Below, in pieces: positions 23,717 through 33,087 of a stretch of 64,000 nucleotides of DNA. The notes under the pieces are model-generated. The model was not told where the DNA came from. It made no database searches and saw nothing but the letters and a program-made list of their open reading frames with translations. Position 1 is the stretch's first letter, and each line of letters opens with the position of its first letter. Origin of the DNA: Hymenobacter sp. YIM 151858-1 (GTDB taxonomy: Bacteria > Bacteroidota > Bacteroidia > Cytophagales > Hymenobacteraceae); the NCBI RefSeq assembly GCF_025979705.1, contig NZ_CP110136.1, forward strand, positions 3,968,001 to 4,032,000. The letters run 5' to 3'. A program made the position numbers and the translations under genes.

Positions 23717-24301
23717 ATGCAGGGGAAGATTATCGCCTTTTCGGCGCCGTCAGGCGCTGGTAAAACCACCATCGTCCATCGGCTCATGGAGCGAATTCCG
23801 GAGCTGAGCTTTTCCATCTCGGCGTGCACGCGCGACCGGCGCGGCCGCACCGAGCAGAACGGCAAGGACTACTACTTCATTACGGTTCAGGAGTTTCAGG
23901 AGAAAATCCGCCACGATGAGTTCGTGGAGTGGGAGGAAGTCTACGAAGGCTCCTACTACGGAACCCTGAAGTCCGAAATCGAGCGCATCTGGGGCGGCGG
24001 CAAGCACGCCATCCTCGATATCGATGTAAAAGGAGGCTTAAGCGTAAAGGAGTTTTACAAAGACCGCGCGCTGTGCATCTTCGTAAAGCCCCCGTCGTTG
24101 GAGGTGCTGGAGCAGCGCCTGAAAGCGCGCGCCACCGATTCGGCTTCAAGCATTTCGGCCCGCCTCTACAAAGCTAATTTCGAGCTGACGTTTGAAGACC
24201 GGTTTGATGCCGTCATCGTGAACGACGACCTGGACCAAGCCACCGCGCAAGCCGAAAAGCTGGTGCGCGACTTCATTACGGCTGAGCTGGCTATTGTGTG
24301 A
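23717..24301 (+). CDS. gmk: Guanylate kinase
   Basis: The 194-residue enzyme phosphorylates GMP to GDP with ATP. The P-loop APSGAGKT is at residues 10-17, followed by the GMP-binding SISACTRDRRGR, GKDYYF, EVYEGSYYGT and ILDIDVKGG. Length is normal. It starts ten bases after the anti-sigma gene and overlaps nadD by one base (TGATG), making a four-gene run with the sigma pair. Confidence 0.95.
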   Translation: MQGKIIAFSAPSGAGKTTIVHRLMERIPELSFSISACTRDRRGRTEQNGKDYYFITVQEFQEKIRHDEFVEWEEVYEGSYYGTLKSEIERIWGGGKHAILDIDVKGGLSVKEFYKDRALCIFVKPPSLEVLEQRLKARATDSASSISARLYKANFELTFEDRFDAVIVNDDLDQATAQAEKLVRDFITAELAIV

Positions 24302-24882
24302 TGAGCACTCCGCGGCGCGTAGGCTTGCTTTTTGGGTCGTTCAACCCCATCCATATCGGGCACCTGATCCTGGCTAATTACATGGCTACCCAAACCGACC
24401 TCGATGCGGTTTGGCTGGTGGTGTCGCCGCAGAGCCCGTTTAAAGTAGGGGAGGAGCTACTGCCCGAGCAGGAGCGTTTGGCTTTGGTAAACCTCGCCAT
24501 TGCCGGCAATCCGCAGCTGCAAGCCTCCGATGTGGAGTTCGGCATGCCCCGCCCAAGCTACACCATTGATACTCTCGACGAACTGCGTGCCCGCCATCCG
24601 GGCACGCAGTTTGTGCTTTTGATGGGTGGCGACAACCTGCCCGGCCTTCCTAGGTGGAAAGCGGCCGAGCGGCTGCTCTCGGAGGTCGACATTTACGTGT
24701 ACCCCCGGCCCGGAGCAGATTTACCGGCCGAGTTGCCTGCCAACGTGCGCCTGGTACCGGCCCCGTTGCTCGATATTTCCGCTACGTTCATCCGCGCTAC
24801 CGTGCGGGCAGGCAAATCGATTCGTTACCTGGTGCCCGATGCCGTGCTGCAACGCATCCGGGAGGCCCGGCACTGGGCATAA
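24301..24882 (+). CDS. nadD: Nicotinate-nucleotide adenylyltransferase
   Basis: The 193-residue enzyme adenylates nicotinate mononucleotide in NAD synthesis. The nucleotidyltransferase motif GSFNPIHIGH is at residues 12-21, LLMGGDNL lies in the middle and ISATFIR near the C-terminus. The ATG at 24301 shares its first base with the gmk stop codon; a GTG one codon upstream is less likely. A strong terminator follows. Confidence 0.95.
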   Translation: MSTPRRVGLLFGSFNPIHIGHLILANYMATQTDLDAVWLVVSPQSPFKVGEELLPEQERLALVNLAIAGNPQLQASDVEFGMPRPSYTIDTLDELRARHPGTQFVLLMGGDNLPGLPRWKAAERLLSEVDIYVYPRPGADLPAELPANVRLVPAPLLDISATFIRATVRAGKSIRYLVPDAVLQRIREARHWA

Positions 24883-24910
24883 GTGTAAACCAGTATTAAC
24901 AACTCCTAAT

Positions 24911-24956
24911 AACACGAAGGCCCGGCTGCGACAGCAACCGGGCCTTCGTGTTTTTT
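24911..24956. terminator. Bidirectional terminator between nadD and frr
   Basis: A perfect 15-bp GC-rich stem (24911-24925 with 24938-24952) ends in a run of six T. It serves both converging operons. Confidence 0.92.
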
Positions 24957-24971
24957 GCAGCAACGAAGTGC

Positions 24972-25535
24972 TTAGATCGTCATGATCTCGGCTTCCTTCT
25001 TGCTCATCAGCTCATCGATTTTTACGATGTAGCTGTCGGTGTATTTCTGCACTTTGGCTTCCGCGTCCTTCACCGAATCCTCCGCAGCGCCGTCTTTCAG
25101 CAGCTTGCGCAACGAGTCGTTTACATCCTTGCGGATGCCGCGGATACGGATTTTGCCGTTTTCAGCTTCGTTCTTCACCTGCTTCACTAGGTCGCGGCGG
25201 CGCTCCTCGGTCATGGGGGGCAAATTCAGGCGCACCGAATCAGCGTCCATCACCGGGTTCAGGCCCAGGTCGCTGTTCTTAATGGCTTTCGAAATCTCGC
25301 CCAGCATGTTTTTCTCCCACGGCCGGATTACCAGCGAGCGGGCATCGGGGGCCGATACGTTGGCCACCTGCGCCACGGGGGTAGGCGTGCCGTAGTAGTC
25401 CACACGCAACGAATCGAGCATGGTAGGGGTGGCCTTACCGGCCCGAATGCGCGACAGCTCGGTACTGGTGTGCTGCAGTGCTTTGCTCATCGACTCCTCG
25501 GCGTCGCTCAGGTACAGCTGAATTTCTTCGTCCAC
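24972..25535 (-). CDS. frr: Ribosome recycling factor
   Basis: The 187-residue protein separates ribosomes from mRNA after termination, together with EF-G. The family pattern is clear: LSRIRAGKATPTMLDSLRVDYYGT, ARSLVIRPWEK, DLGLNPVMDADSVRLNLPPMTEERR and the C-terminal helix with KIDELMSKKEAEIM. It lies 72 bases after pyrH in the common pyrH-frr order. Confidence 0.97.
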   Translation of the reverse strand: MDEEIQLYLSDAEESMSKALQHTSTELSRIRAGKATPTMLDSLRVDYYGTPTPVAQVANVSAPDARSLVIRPWEKNMLGEISKAIKNSDLGLNPVMDADSVRLNLPPMTEERRRDLVKQVKNEAENGKIRIRGIRKDVNDSLRKLLKDGAAEDSVKDAEAKVQKYTDSYIVKIDELMSKKEAEIMTI

Positions 25536-25607
25536 TTCTGAAAAATTAAATGTTAAAAGTTGAGAGCTGCGTGCCGCAGCTGCTTAAGGCTTTGTTGTGG
25601 CCGGCAC

Positions 25608-26402
25608 CTAGGCTTGTTCAGCTTGCTGCGTCGAAGCGCGCTTCAGGTCCGAAGCCAGGCTGGTGCCGGGCTGAGCGCCGGCCGCTTGGTTGCCGTTCAT
25701 CGTAACCAACGTGCCTACGGTTTCGCCTTGGGCCAGCTTGAGCAAATTGCCCCCTTTGTTCATGTCGAACACAATAATGGGCAAATTATTCTCCTTGCAG
25801 AGCGTAAAGGCCGTCATGTCCATCACGTTCAGGTTCTTCTCCATCACCTCGTCGAAGGTAATCTGCGGATAGCGGGTGGCCGAAGGGTCTTTCTCGGGGT
25901 CGGCGGTGTAAATGCCGTCAACGCGGGTGCCTTTCAGTACCACATCGGCTTCTACCTCAATGGCCCGCAACGAAGCAGCCGAATCGGTGGTGAAGTAGGG
26001 CGAGCCGATGCCCGCGCCAAAAATTACCACGCGGCCTTTCTCGAGGTGGCGCAAAGCCCGCCGCCGAATGTAAGGCTCGCACACGCGCTGGATGGTAACG
26101 CCCGAAAGCAGGCGCGTAGGGATGCCCAGCTTCTCCAGAGCACTTTGCAGGGCCATGGAGTTGATAACCGTGGCCAGCATACCCATGTAGTCGCCCTGCA
26201 CCCGGTCGAGGCCGAAAGCTTCGGCCTGTACGCCCCGGAAGATATTGCCGCCGCCGATAACCACAGCTACTTGCACGCCCAGCTGCGCCACAGCCCGGAT
26301 TTCCTCGGCGTACTGCATCAGGCGCTCGGCATCGATGCCGTATTGTTGCCGGCCCATGAGGGCCTCGCCGCTCAGCTTTAGCAGAATTCGGTTGTACTTC
26401 AA
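25608..26402 (-). CDS. pyrH: UMP kinase
   Basis: The 264-residue amino-acid-kinase-family enzyme makes UDP from UMP. Marks are [60 protein letters not shown] and [11 protein letters not shown]. The C-terminus has an extra low-complexity tail of about 25 residues ([20 protein letters not shown]) not found in typical members. It is followed by frr. No clear promoter was found in the 69 bases upstream. Confidence 0.96.
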   Translation of the reverse strand: MKYNRILLKLSGEALMGRQQYGIDAERLMQYAEEIRAVAQLGVQVAVVIGGGNIFRGVQAEAFGLDRVQGDYMGMLATVINSMALQSALEKLGIPTRLLSGVTIQRVCEPYIRRRALRHLEKGRVVIFGAGIGSPYFTTDSAASLRAIEVEADVVLKGTRVDGIYTADPEKDPSATRYPQITFDEVMEKNLNVMDMTAFTLCKENNLPIIVFDMNKGGNLLKLAQGETVGTLVTMNGNQAAGAQPGTSLASDLKRASTQQAEQA

Positions 26403-26471
26403 CGTTCTCAGATTAGGTTGTTTAACTTTTGCTAAGCGACACGGGCCTAGGTAGTAATAGCGGGCAGCCGG

Positions 26472-26972
26472 TTAGGCAAACAGCACCAGCACCTGGCCTT
26501 TGGTTACGTTGTCGCGCAGGCTCACTTTTACGGCGCTTACCACCCCATCGCCGGGCGACTTCAGGATGTTTTCCATCTTCATGGCTTCCAGTACCAGCAA
26601 AGCGTCGCCTTTTTGCACGGCTTGGCCAGGCGTCACCCGGATGTCGACAATCAGGCCAGGCATGGGGGCTTTCACCTCGTTGATTTTGTTGCTGGCAGCC
26701 TCGCTCATGCCTAGCTTTTCGAGCAACAGATCGAAGCGGTCTTTGACTTGCAGGTCAAAGCGTTGCCCGTTCAGTTTCAAGCTAACCTGCTTGCTCGCCG
26801 CATCCATTTCCAGGAGCTCGGCAGAGTAGGAGCGCCCCTCCCACAGCAAGTGGTAGCGGCCCGCACCTAGGCTTACCAAGTCCCAGCCGAACGGCTCGCC
26901 ATCAACGCTGATTTCGTTTGGTTTGAAATCGATATTCCAAGACTGTTGGGAGCCGGTACGGACCTGTAGCAT
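26472..26972 (-). CDS. Biotinyl/lipoyl-domain carrier protein
   Basis: The 166-residue protein ends in a biotinyl domain with EAMKM, the modified lysine being Lys132, preceded by VKAPMPGLIVDIRV. The N-terminal part (1-90) is beta-rich and resembles the region found with carboxylase carrier subunits of Bacteroidota, such as acyl-CoA carboxylases. The partner carboxylase is not in the window. A near-consensus -7 element TATCTTTA (27013-27020, minus) lies 40 bases upstream. Confidence 0.85.
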   Translation of the reverse strand: MLQVRTGSQQSWNIDFKPNEISVDGEPFGWDLVSLGAGRYHLLWEGRSYSAELLEMDAASKQVSLKLNGQRFDLQVKDRFDLLLEKLGMSEAASNKINEVKAPMPGLIVDIRVTPGQAVQKGDALLVLEAMKMENILKSPGDGVVSAVKVSLRDNVTKGQVLVLFA

Positions 26973-27078
26973 GCGGGTGAAAATGTGGGGTGGAAAGCAG
27001 CGGAAAAGGGCTTAAAGATAGGCGTAATCTGAAATTATTTCGGAACTTCAACCCCCAGATTACCCCAAATTCCGCGCA

Positions 27079-29658
27079 ATGAAATACCCGGCACTCGGTG
27101 CTCTTGTTTTGGCTATTGCGTTGCCCTTCAGTGCACTGGGGCAAACCAGTAAGCCCGGAACGGCCAAGAAGAACGCCGCGAACAAGCCCGCGTCTACCGA
27201 AACACCCGGCCAGCCGCAATCCTCGTCGCAGTCCATCCTGATCGTTCCCAACTGGCTGCCACCGATCAATCCCATTCAGCCAGCAGCCACCCTGTTGCAC
27301 GACCTAGTCGATACCAAACTTGACGTTCGTTTCGACTGGGCTAAGCAGTGGTTGCTGGGAGTGGCTACCGTAACGGTACGCCCGCACTTTTACCCCCAAA
27401 CGCAGCTCGTGCTCGATGCTAAGGGCTTCGAAGTCAAGAGCGTAAAACTGATTTCGGGCGGCAAGGAAAAAAGCCTGAACTACCAGTACGATAAAAAGCG
27501 GCTGGCCATTACGCTCGACAAAGCCTACACGCGTACCGAGCCTTACCAGGTTCGCATTCAATACATTGCCAAGCCCAACGAATTAGCGGCAGGGGGTAGC
27601 GCCGCCATTTCTTCGGACAAAGGATTGTATTTCATCAATCCCCTAGGTGCCGAGAAGAACAAGCCGAAGCAGATCTGGACGCAAGGCGAAACGGAGGCCA
27701 GCTCCTGCTGGTTTCCGACTATCGACCGGCCGAACCAGCGCATGACGCAGGAAATCAGCATGACGGTGGAGCAGCAATTCAAAACGCTGTCGAACGGCCT
27801 GCTGATTGCCTCCAAGAAAAACAACGACGGCACCCGCACCGATACCTGGAAGCAGAGCATCCCGCACGCCCCTTACCTGGCCATGATGGCCGTGGGCGAT
27901 TATGCAGTGGTTAGCGACACCTGGCGAGGCAAAGCTGTCGATTATTACGTGGAGCCGCAGTACGCCGCTCACGCCAAGGCTATTTTCGGGAAGACGCCCG
28001 AAATGATGGAGTTCTTTTCGAAGAAGCTGGGTGTTGATTTCCCTTGGGAAAAATATGCCCAGGTAGTGGTGCGCGATTACGTTTCGGGCGCAATGGAGAA
28101 CACCACGGCCACGGTGCACGGCGACTTCGTGCAGAAAACCCGTCGGCAGCTTATCGACGGCAACGATGAAGGCGTTATTGCCCACGAACTATTTCACCAG
28201 TGGTTCGGCGATTACGTAACCACCGAGTCGTGGTCGAATCTACCGCTGAACGAATCCTTCGCGGATTACTCGGAATACCTCTGGACGGAGTATAAGTACG
28301 GCAAAGAAGCGGCCGACCTCCTAGGTCATCGTCAGGCCAACTTGTACCTGGAGGAAGCCCAATCGAAGCGCGAGCCCCTGATTCGCTACCGCTACGCCGA
28401 CAAAGAAGACATGTTTGACCGCCACTCCTACGAAAAGGGTGGCAGGGTGCTGCACATGTTGCGCAACTACATCGGCGACGAGGCCTTTTTTGCAGCCCTC
28501 AACAAATACCTGACTACGAATAAGCTCTCAGCCGTAGAGGTGGCCGAGCTGCGTATGGCGTTTGAAGACGTGACGGGCGAAGACCTGATGTGGTTCTTCG
28601 ATCAGTGGTTTATGCAACGCGGCCATCCCACCATCAATGTATCGCACACTTATGCCGACGGCAAGGTGACGCTGCAAGTGGTGCAAAAGCAGGATACCAC
28701 TTATCAGCCGGTGTACCGATTGCCGGTTACCGTAACTACCTGGGTTAACAACCAGCCGACGGACCACCGAATCGTTGTCAGCAAAGCCAGGCAAACCTTT
28801 CAGCTGGCCGTAAATCAGCGCCCCAGCCTGGTTCATTTTGATTCTGACAAAGTGCTGCTGGCTGAGCTGACCGAAGAGAAAAGCCAGGAGGAGCTGCTGT
28901 ATCAATATTACCACGCGCGCAATTTCCTGTCGAAAACCCAAGCCATTGAGGCACTCCGGCCTAAAGTAGGCGACTTAGCTGTGAGCGGAATGATGCGGCA
29001 TGCCTTGGCTGACCCCTTTTGGGGCGTTCGGGCAACGGCGGCAGAGGCACTGCGGCGCTACCGTGGGCCAGAGGGCGGCGCCATTCGGAAAGAGCTGGAG
29101 CGGGTAGCTACCACGGATAAGGACAGCCGGGTACGTGCAACGGGGATAGGAGCGCTGGCCTCCTTCCAGAACGAAGACTTTGGTGCCTTGTACGCTAGGT
29201 CGCTAAAAGACAGTTCCTACGCAGTGTTGGGTGCCGCTATTAGCGCACTGGCTAAATCGCCGGCCGCAACTGCTCAGCAATCCATCGAAGCACTGCGGAG
29301 CGAGAAAAACCCCGTGATAGTTGCAGCATTATCAAACTACTTCGCTCTGAACGGTACCCTCGATCATTACCAGTGGTACCTAGCACAGATGGATGATGCC
29401 GATGCTGCCACGTTGTACCAGATGCTGCAAGACCTAGGCAGCTTCATGCTTCGGATTCCGGCTGTAGAACGCGACAAGGCCGTTCGGAAAATGGAAATAA
29501 TGGCCCGCACCAACCCTAGGTATGAAGTTCGGTTGGGAGCATATAAAGGGCTGAGCACTCTTGCCGGAAACATGCCCACACTAAAAACTACGCTGGCTGA
29601 CATACGCAGCAAGGAAAAAGATGAGCGGTTGATCGGTATCTATAACCTGCTGCAATAG
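27079..29658 (+). CDS. M1-family zinc aminopeptidase, secreted, with HEAT-like C-terminus
   Basis: The 859-residue protein has a signal peptide (to about residue 21, ALGQ). The M1 catalytic domain has the substrate-binding GAMEN motif and HELFHQWFGDY, where His369, Glu370 and His373 with Glu392 bind zinc. The C-terminal 250 residues are helical repeats of HEAT type (DPFWGVRATAAEALRRY, DSRVRATGIGALASF). It removes N-terminal residues from peptides in the periplasm or outside the cell. It stands alone before the tRNA-tuf unit. Confidence 0.93.
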   Translation: MKYPALGALVLAIALPFSALGQTSKPGTAKKNAANKPASTETPGQPQSSSQSILIVPNWLPPINPIQPAATLLHDLVDTKLDVRFDWAKQWLLGVATVTVRPHFYPQTQLVLDAKGFEVKSVKLISGGKEKSLNYQYDKKRLAITLDKAYTRTEPYQVRIQYIAKPNELAAGGSAAISSDKGLYFINPLGAEKNKPKQIWTQGETEASSCWFPTIDRPNQRMTQEISMTVEQQFKTLSNGLLIASKKNNDGTRTDTWKQSIPHAPYLAMMAVGDYAVVSDTWRGKAVDYYVEPQYAAHAKAIFGKTPEMMEFFSKKLGVDFPWEKYAQVVVRDYVSGAMENTTATVHGDFVQKTRRQLIDGNDEGVIAHELFHQWFGDYVTTESWSNLPLNESFADYSEYLWTEYKYGKEAADLLGHRQANLYLEEAQSKREPLIRYRYADKEDMFDRHSYEKGGRVLHMLRNYIGDEAFFAALNKYLTTNKLSAVEVAELRMAFEDVTGEDLMWFFDQWFMQRGHPTINVSHTYADGKVTLQVVQKQDTTYQPVYRLPVTVTTWVNNQPTDHRIVVSKARQTFQLAVNQRPSLVHFDSDKVLLAELTEEKSQEELLYQYYHARNFLSKTQAIEALRPKVGDLAVSGMMRHALADPFWGVRATAAEALRRYRGPEGGAIRKELERVATTDKDSRVRATGIGALASFQNEDFGALYARSLKDSSYAVLGAAISALAKSPAATAQQSIEALRSEKNPVIVAALSNYFALNGTLDHYQWYLAQMDDADAATLYQMLQDLGSFMLRIPAVERDKAVRKMEIMARTNPRYEVRLGAYKGLSTLAGNMPTLKTTLADIRSKEKDERLIGIYNLLQ

Positions 29659-29722
29659 CGCACTTTATCCAAAATGGGAGTTGGACATCAAAAAAAATGA
29701 TTCGCTTTTTTTGACCGACTGC

Positions 29723-29752
29723 TTGACTTGCATCCGAAAGCATCTAATTTTG
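29723..29752 (+). promoter_or_regulatory. Promoter of the tRNA-Tyr-Gly-Thr-tuf operon
   Basis: TTG (29723-29725), exactly 19 bases, TAATTTTG (29745-29752): a full consensus match about 85 bases before tRNA-Tyr. Confidence 0.85.
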
Positions 29753-29836
29753 CGTCTCCATTCAGCAATCGAGCTGCACACGCCGGTTCTTGAACGGGAG
29801 ATGGTGTAGGCAAACGGCCAGCACCAAAGCAAAAAA

Positions 29837-29919
29837 GGGGGGATTCCAGAGCGGCCAAATGGGACGGACTGTAAATCCGTTGTCTTACGACTTCGAAGGT
29901 TCGAATCCTTCTCCCCCCA
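29837..29919 (+). tRNA. tRNA-Tyr (anticodon GTA)
   Basis: An 83-base class II tRNA with acceptor GGGGGGA/TCCCCCC, anticodon stem ACGGA/TCCGT around CTGTAAA, a long variable arm and T-arm GAAGG/CCTTC. CCA is not encoded. Confidence 0.96.
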
Positions 29920-29946
29920 CACCCTTTTTTATGCCATTGCCCTTAC

Positions 29947-30019
29947 GCGGGAGTAGCTCAGTTGGTAGAGCGGCAGCCTTCCAAGCTGCAGGTCGCGGGT
30001 TCGAACCTCGTCTCCCGCT
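29947..30019 (+). tRNA. tRNA-Gly (anticodon TCC)
   Basis: A 73-base cloverleaf with acceptor GCGGGAG/CTCCCGC and anticodon loop CTTCCAA, reading GGA/GGG. It closely resembles the tRNA-Gly(CCC) at 3764-3836, consistent with a common origin. CCA is not encoded. Confidence 0.96.
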
Positions 30020-30054
30020 CATCTGCTTAAACTGAGCAATGACATAAAATACCA

Positions 30055-30126
<72 letters not shown>

Positions 30127-30289
30127 CAAGAGTGATACCAACGGGGCAGCGCGCCTGCCGCCGTATGGCCTGCAGCAAGCGACGTGCAGTTTTTCCTAGG
30201 GAGAAGTCTGCGTTTCGCTTTCTTGCAGTATACACGCAGCGCGTTTCGCATCCTCTTTTTCCTCAAAATTTCTTCCCAATCTCCTTACA

Positions 30290-31477
30290 ATGGCTAAAGA
30301 AAGTTTTGACCGGTCCAAGCCGCACGTAAACATCGGCACGATCGGTCACGTGGACCACGGCAAAACGACCCTGACCGCCGCCATCACTACCGTGTTGGCA
30401 AACAAAGGTCTGGCTGCTAAGCGTGACTTCTCCTCGATCGACAACGCTCCTGAGGAAAAAGAGCGCGGTATCACCATCAACACCGCTCACGTAGAGTACG
30501 CTACCGCCAACCGTCACTACGCTCACGTTGACTGCCCTGGTCACGCTGACTATGTGAAGAACATGGTAACCGGTGCTGCTCAGATGGACGGCGCTATCCT
30601 CGTGGTAGCTGCTACCGACGGCCCGATGCCCCAGACCCGCGAACACATCCTGCTTGCTCGCCAGGTAGGTGTACCGCAGCTGGTTGTGTTCATGAACAAA
30701 GTGGACATGGTTGACGACCCCGAGCTGCTCGAACTCGTTGAGATGGAAATCCGCGAGCTGCTGTCGTTCTACGACTTCGACGGTGACAACATCCCGGTTA
30801 TCCAAGGTTCGGCCCTAGGTGGTCTGAACGGCGATGCCAAGTGGGTAGGCACCATCGAGGCTCTGATGGATGCTGTTGATAACTTCATTCCGATTCCTCC
30901 CCGTCTGACCGACCAGCCCTTCCTGATGCCGGTAGAAGACGTGTTCTCGATTACCGGTCGTGGCACTGTAGCTACGGGTCGTATCGAGCGCGGCGTAATC
31001 AACTCGGGTGAGCCGGTAGAAATCCTCGGTATGGGTGCTGAGAACCTCAAGTCGGTAGTAACCGGTGTTGAGATGTTCCGCAAGATCCTTGACCGTGGCG
31101 AAGCTGGTGACAACGTAGGTCTGCTGCTCCGCGGTATTGAAAAAGAAGCCATCCGTCGCGGTATGGTTATCTGCAAACCCGGCTCGGTAACTCCCCACAA
31201 AAAGTTCAAGGCTGAGGTTTACGTACTGTCGAAGGAAGAAGGTGGCCGTCACACGCCGTTCTTCAACAACTACCGTCCGCAGTTCTACTTCCGTACCACC
31301 GACGTTACGGGCATCATCTCGCTGGCTGAAGGCGTAGAAATGGTAATGCCTGGCGACAACGTAACTATCACGGTTGAGCTGATCAACTCGGTAGCTATGG
31401 AAAAAGGTCTCCGTTTCGCTATCCGCGAAGGTGGCCGTACGGTAGGTGCCGGTCAGGTAACCGAAATCCTCGACTAA
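30290..31477 (+). CDS. tuf: Elongation factor Tu
   Basis: The 395-residue GTPase brings aminoacyl-tRNA to the ribosome. G1 is [11 protein letters not shown]3 [12 protein letters not shown] and G4 [10 protein letters not shown], and domains 2 and 3 follow with [18 protein letters not shown]. Codons are strongly biased to highly expressed forms (CGT, GCT, GGT). It is co-transcribed with the three tRNAs upstream, about 160 bases away. One CCCTAGGT word encodes its Leu-Gly pair near 30813. Confidence 0.98.
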   Translation: MAKESFDRSKPHVNIGTIGHVDHGKTTLTAAITTVLANKGLAAKRDFSSIDNAPEEKERGITINTAHVEYATANRHYAHVDCPGHADYVKNMVTGAAQMDGAILVVAATDGPMPQTREHILLARQVGVPQLVVFMNKVDMVDDPELLELVEMEIRELLSFYDFDGDNIPVIQGSALGGLNGDAKWVGTIEALMDAVDNFIPIPPRLTDQPFLMPVEDVFSITGRGTVATGRIERGVINSGEPVEILGMGAENLKSVVTGVEMFRKILDRGEAGDNVGLLLRGIEKEAIRRGMVICKPGSVTPHKKFKAEVYVLSKEEGGRHTPFFNNYRPQFYFRTTDVTGIISLAEGVEMVMPGDNVTITVELINSVAMEKGLRFAIREGGRTVGAGQVTEILD

Positions 31478-31495
31478 CCGTCGAAAGATCAATGC

Positions 31496-31530
31496 AATCC
31501 GCCCGCGAAATTTTCGCGGGCGGATTTGTT
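31496..31530 (+). terminator. Terminator after tuf
   Basis: A nearly perfect palindrome of 2 x 15 bases (31496-31510 with 31512-31526) is followed by TTGTTTTG. The -33 TTG of the next promoter lies in its tail. Confidence 0.88.
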
Positions 31531-31555
31531 TTGTCTGGAACCTTCACTACATTTG
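31526..31555 (+). promoter_or_regulatory. Promoter of tRNA-Trp-secE-nusG-rplKAJL
   Basis: TTG (31526-31528), exactly 19 bases, TACATTTG (31548-31555), overlapping the end of the tuf terminator and 39 bases before tRNA-Trp. Confidence 0.85.
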
Positions 31556-31594
31556 CACTCCCATTCAGAGCATCCGGCGCTGATCGGGCAATAC

Positions 31595-31665
31595 ACGGGC
31601 GTAGTTCAAGGGTAGAATAGAGGTCTCCAAAACCTTTGATGGGAGTTCGAATCTCTCCGCCCGTG
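31595..31665 (+). tRNA. tRNA-Trp (anticodon CCA)
   Basis: A 71-base cloverleaf with acceptor ACGGGCG/CGCCCGT, anticodon loop CTCCAAA and T-arm GGGAG/CTCTC with one wobble pair. It lies directly upstream of secE, as in many bacteria. Confidence 0.95.
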
Positions 31666-31680
31666 CTGATTAAAACCAGA

Positions 31681-31710
31681 AGCCGGCCGCTGCAGAAGCG
31701 GCCGGCTTTG
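31681..31710 (+). terminator. Strong hairpin between tRNA-Trp and secE
   Basis: An 11-bp perfect GC-rich stem (31681-31691 with 31697-31707, loop GCAGA) followed by TTG. It may attenuate read-through into secE or protect the tRNA 3' end; the T-run is short. Confidence 0.55.
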
Positions 31711-31735
31711 CCTTACCGCCAACCGGCCACCCTAC

Positions 31736-31930
31736 ATGGATAAGTTGTCGAAATACTTCCGCGATACCGTCGAGGAGATGCGTTATAAGGTAACGTGGCC
31801 TTCTTTTGACGAGCTGCAGAAGAGCGCCGGCCTGGTGCTCATCGGCTCCATCGTGTTTGCCATTGTGGTTGGCCTGATGGACGTGACGTTCGAGTCACTG
31901 CTGAAGGCATTCTACAACTCGTTCCGCTAA
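31736..31930 (+). CDS. secE: Preprotein translocase subunit SecE
   Basis: The 64-residue protein is the short, single-helix form of SecE. The conserved amphipathic segment VEEMRYKVTWPSFDELQKS precedes one membrane helix (AGLVLIGSIVFAIVVGLMDV). It clamps SecY in the inner membrane. It is 26 bases upstream of nusG in the usual secE-nusG order. Confidence 0.96.
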   Translation: MDKLSKYFRDTVEEMRYKVTWPSFDELQKSAGLVLIGSIVFAIVVGLMDVTFESLLKAFYNSFR

Positions 31931-31956
31931 GTCTCACCTGTTTTCTAGTAGCTAAA

Positions 31957-32517
31957 ATGGGAGAATTGAAGTGGTACGTGGTTCGTTCGGTGAGCGGCCA
32001 AGAGAAAAAAGCAAAACAGTACCTCGAAACCGAAATTCACCGCCACGGCCTTGATGAGCTTGTGCCTCAAGTGCTGATTCCGGCTGAAAAAGTGTACGAG
32101 ATGCGGAATGGTAAGAAGCGAGTGCGTGAGCGCAGCTTTTTCCCCGGGTACATCCTGATTCACGCAGATCTGTCGCACGGCGAGGTAGACCACATTATCA
32201 CCACTACTCCCGGCGTGCTGGGCTTCTTGAGTGATAAGGAAGGCAAGGCAGCCAATGCCAAGCCAGTACCGCTGCGCATGAGCGAAGTAAACCGCATCCT
32301 TGGCATCGTTGACGAAACGGAGGAGCAGCCGGCAGCGCTGGAAGTACCTTTCGTGGTTAACGAAACCGTGAAGGTAATAGATGGTCCGTTCAACGGCTTC
32401 TCGGGCACTGTAAACGAAGTATTCGAAGAGCGCAAGAAGCTGAACGTAATCGTCAAGATTTTCGGCCGTGCTCAGCCAGTAGAGCTGAGCTACACGCAGG
32501 TCGAAAAGGAACAATAA
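31957..32517 (+). CDS. nusG: Transcription termination/antitermination protein NusG
   Basis: The 186-residue protein has the NGN domain (KWYVVRSVSGQEKKAKQYL, then SFFPGYILIHADL and TPGVLGFL) and a C-terminal KOW domain (VKVIDGPFNGFSGTVNEVFEERKKLNV). It binds RNA polymerase and couples transcription to translation or Rho. The following 114 bases before rplK contain no recognised site. Confidence 0.97.
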   Translation: MGELKWYVVRSVSGQEKKAKQYLETEIHRHGLDELVPQVLIPAEKVYEMRNGKKRVRERSFFPGYILIHADLSHGEVDHIITTTPGVLGFLSDKEGKAANAKPVPLRMSEVNRILGIVDETEEQPAALEVPFVVNETVKVIDGPFNGFSGTVNEVFEERKKLNVIVKIFGRAQPVELSYTQVEKEQ

Positions 32518-32631
32518 GAACTGTTACAGTTGGGCTACCGGTCGTCCGCTCCGGACTGGTGGTCGCTTCCAATAGGAGCATTTTTCACAACGGCATTAGG
32601 AGCCACCTGATGCCGAAGTTCAACAAACCGA

Positions 32632-33075
32632 ATGGCCAAGGAAATCAAAGGTTACCTGAAGCTTCAGGTAAAGGGAGGTGCGGCTAACCCAGCCCCGCCG
32701 ATTGGACCTGCGCTTGGTTCGAAGGGCTTGAACATCATGGAGTTTTGCAAGCAGTTCAACGCTCGCACCCAGGATAAAGCCGGCCAAGTGTTACCTGTTC
32801 TCATCACCATGTACACCGATAAGTCGTTTGACTTTGTGGTGAAGACGCCGCCTGCGCCGATTCTGCTCATGGAAGCAGCTAAGATTCAGAGCGGGTCGAA
32901 AGAGCCGAACCGTAACAAGGTTGGCTCGGTGACCTGGGACCAAGTCCGCCAAATCGCCGAAACGAAAATGCCCGACTTGAACGCTTTCAAGATTGAGTCG
33001 GCCATGAAGCTCGTAGCTGGCACCGCTCGCAGCATGGGCCTCACCATCACGGGTGAAAACCCCCTCACCAAGTAA
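32632..33075 (+). CDS. rplK: Ribosomal protein L11
   Basis: The 147-residue protein of the GTPase-associated centre binds 23S rRNA. The family start [20 protein letters not shown] and the middle [12 protein letters not shown] are intact, as is the C-terminal TARSMGLTI. It is followed 12 bases later by rplA, the normal L11 operon order. The AGGAG upstream of rplA is one of few Shine-Dalgarno-like sequences here. Confidence 0.98.
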   Translation: MAKEIKGYLKLQVKGGAANPAPPIGPALGSKGLNIMEFCKQFNARTQDKAGQVLPVLITMYTDKSFDFVVKTPPAPILLMEAAKIQSGSKEPNRNKVGSVTWDQVRQIAETKMPDLNAFKIESAMKLVAGTARSMGLTITGENPLTK

Positions 33076-33087
33076 TTAGGAGAGACC

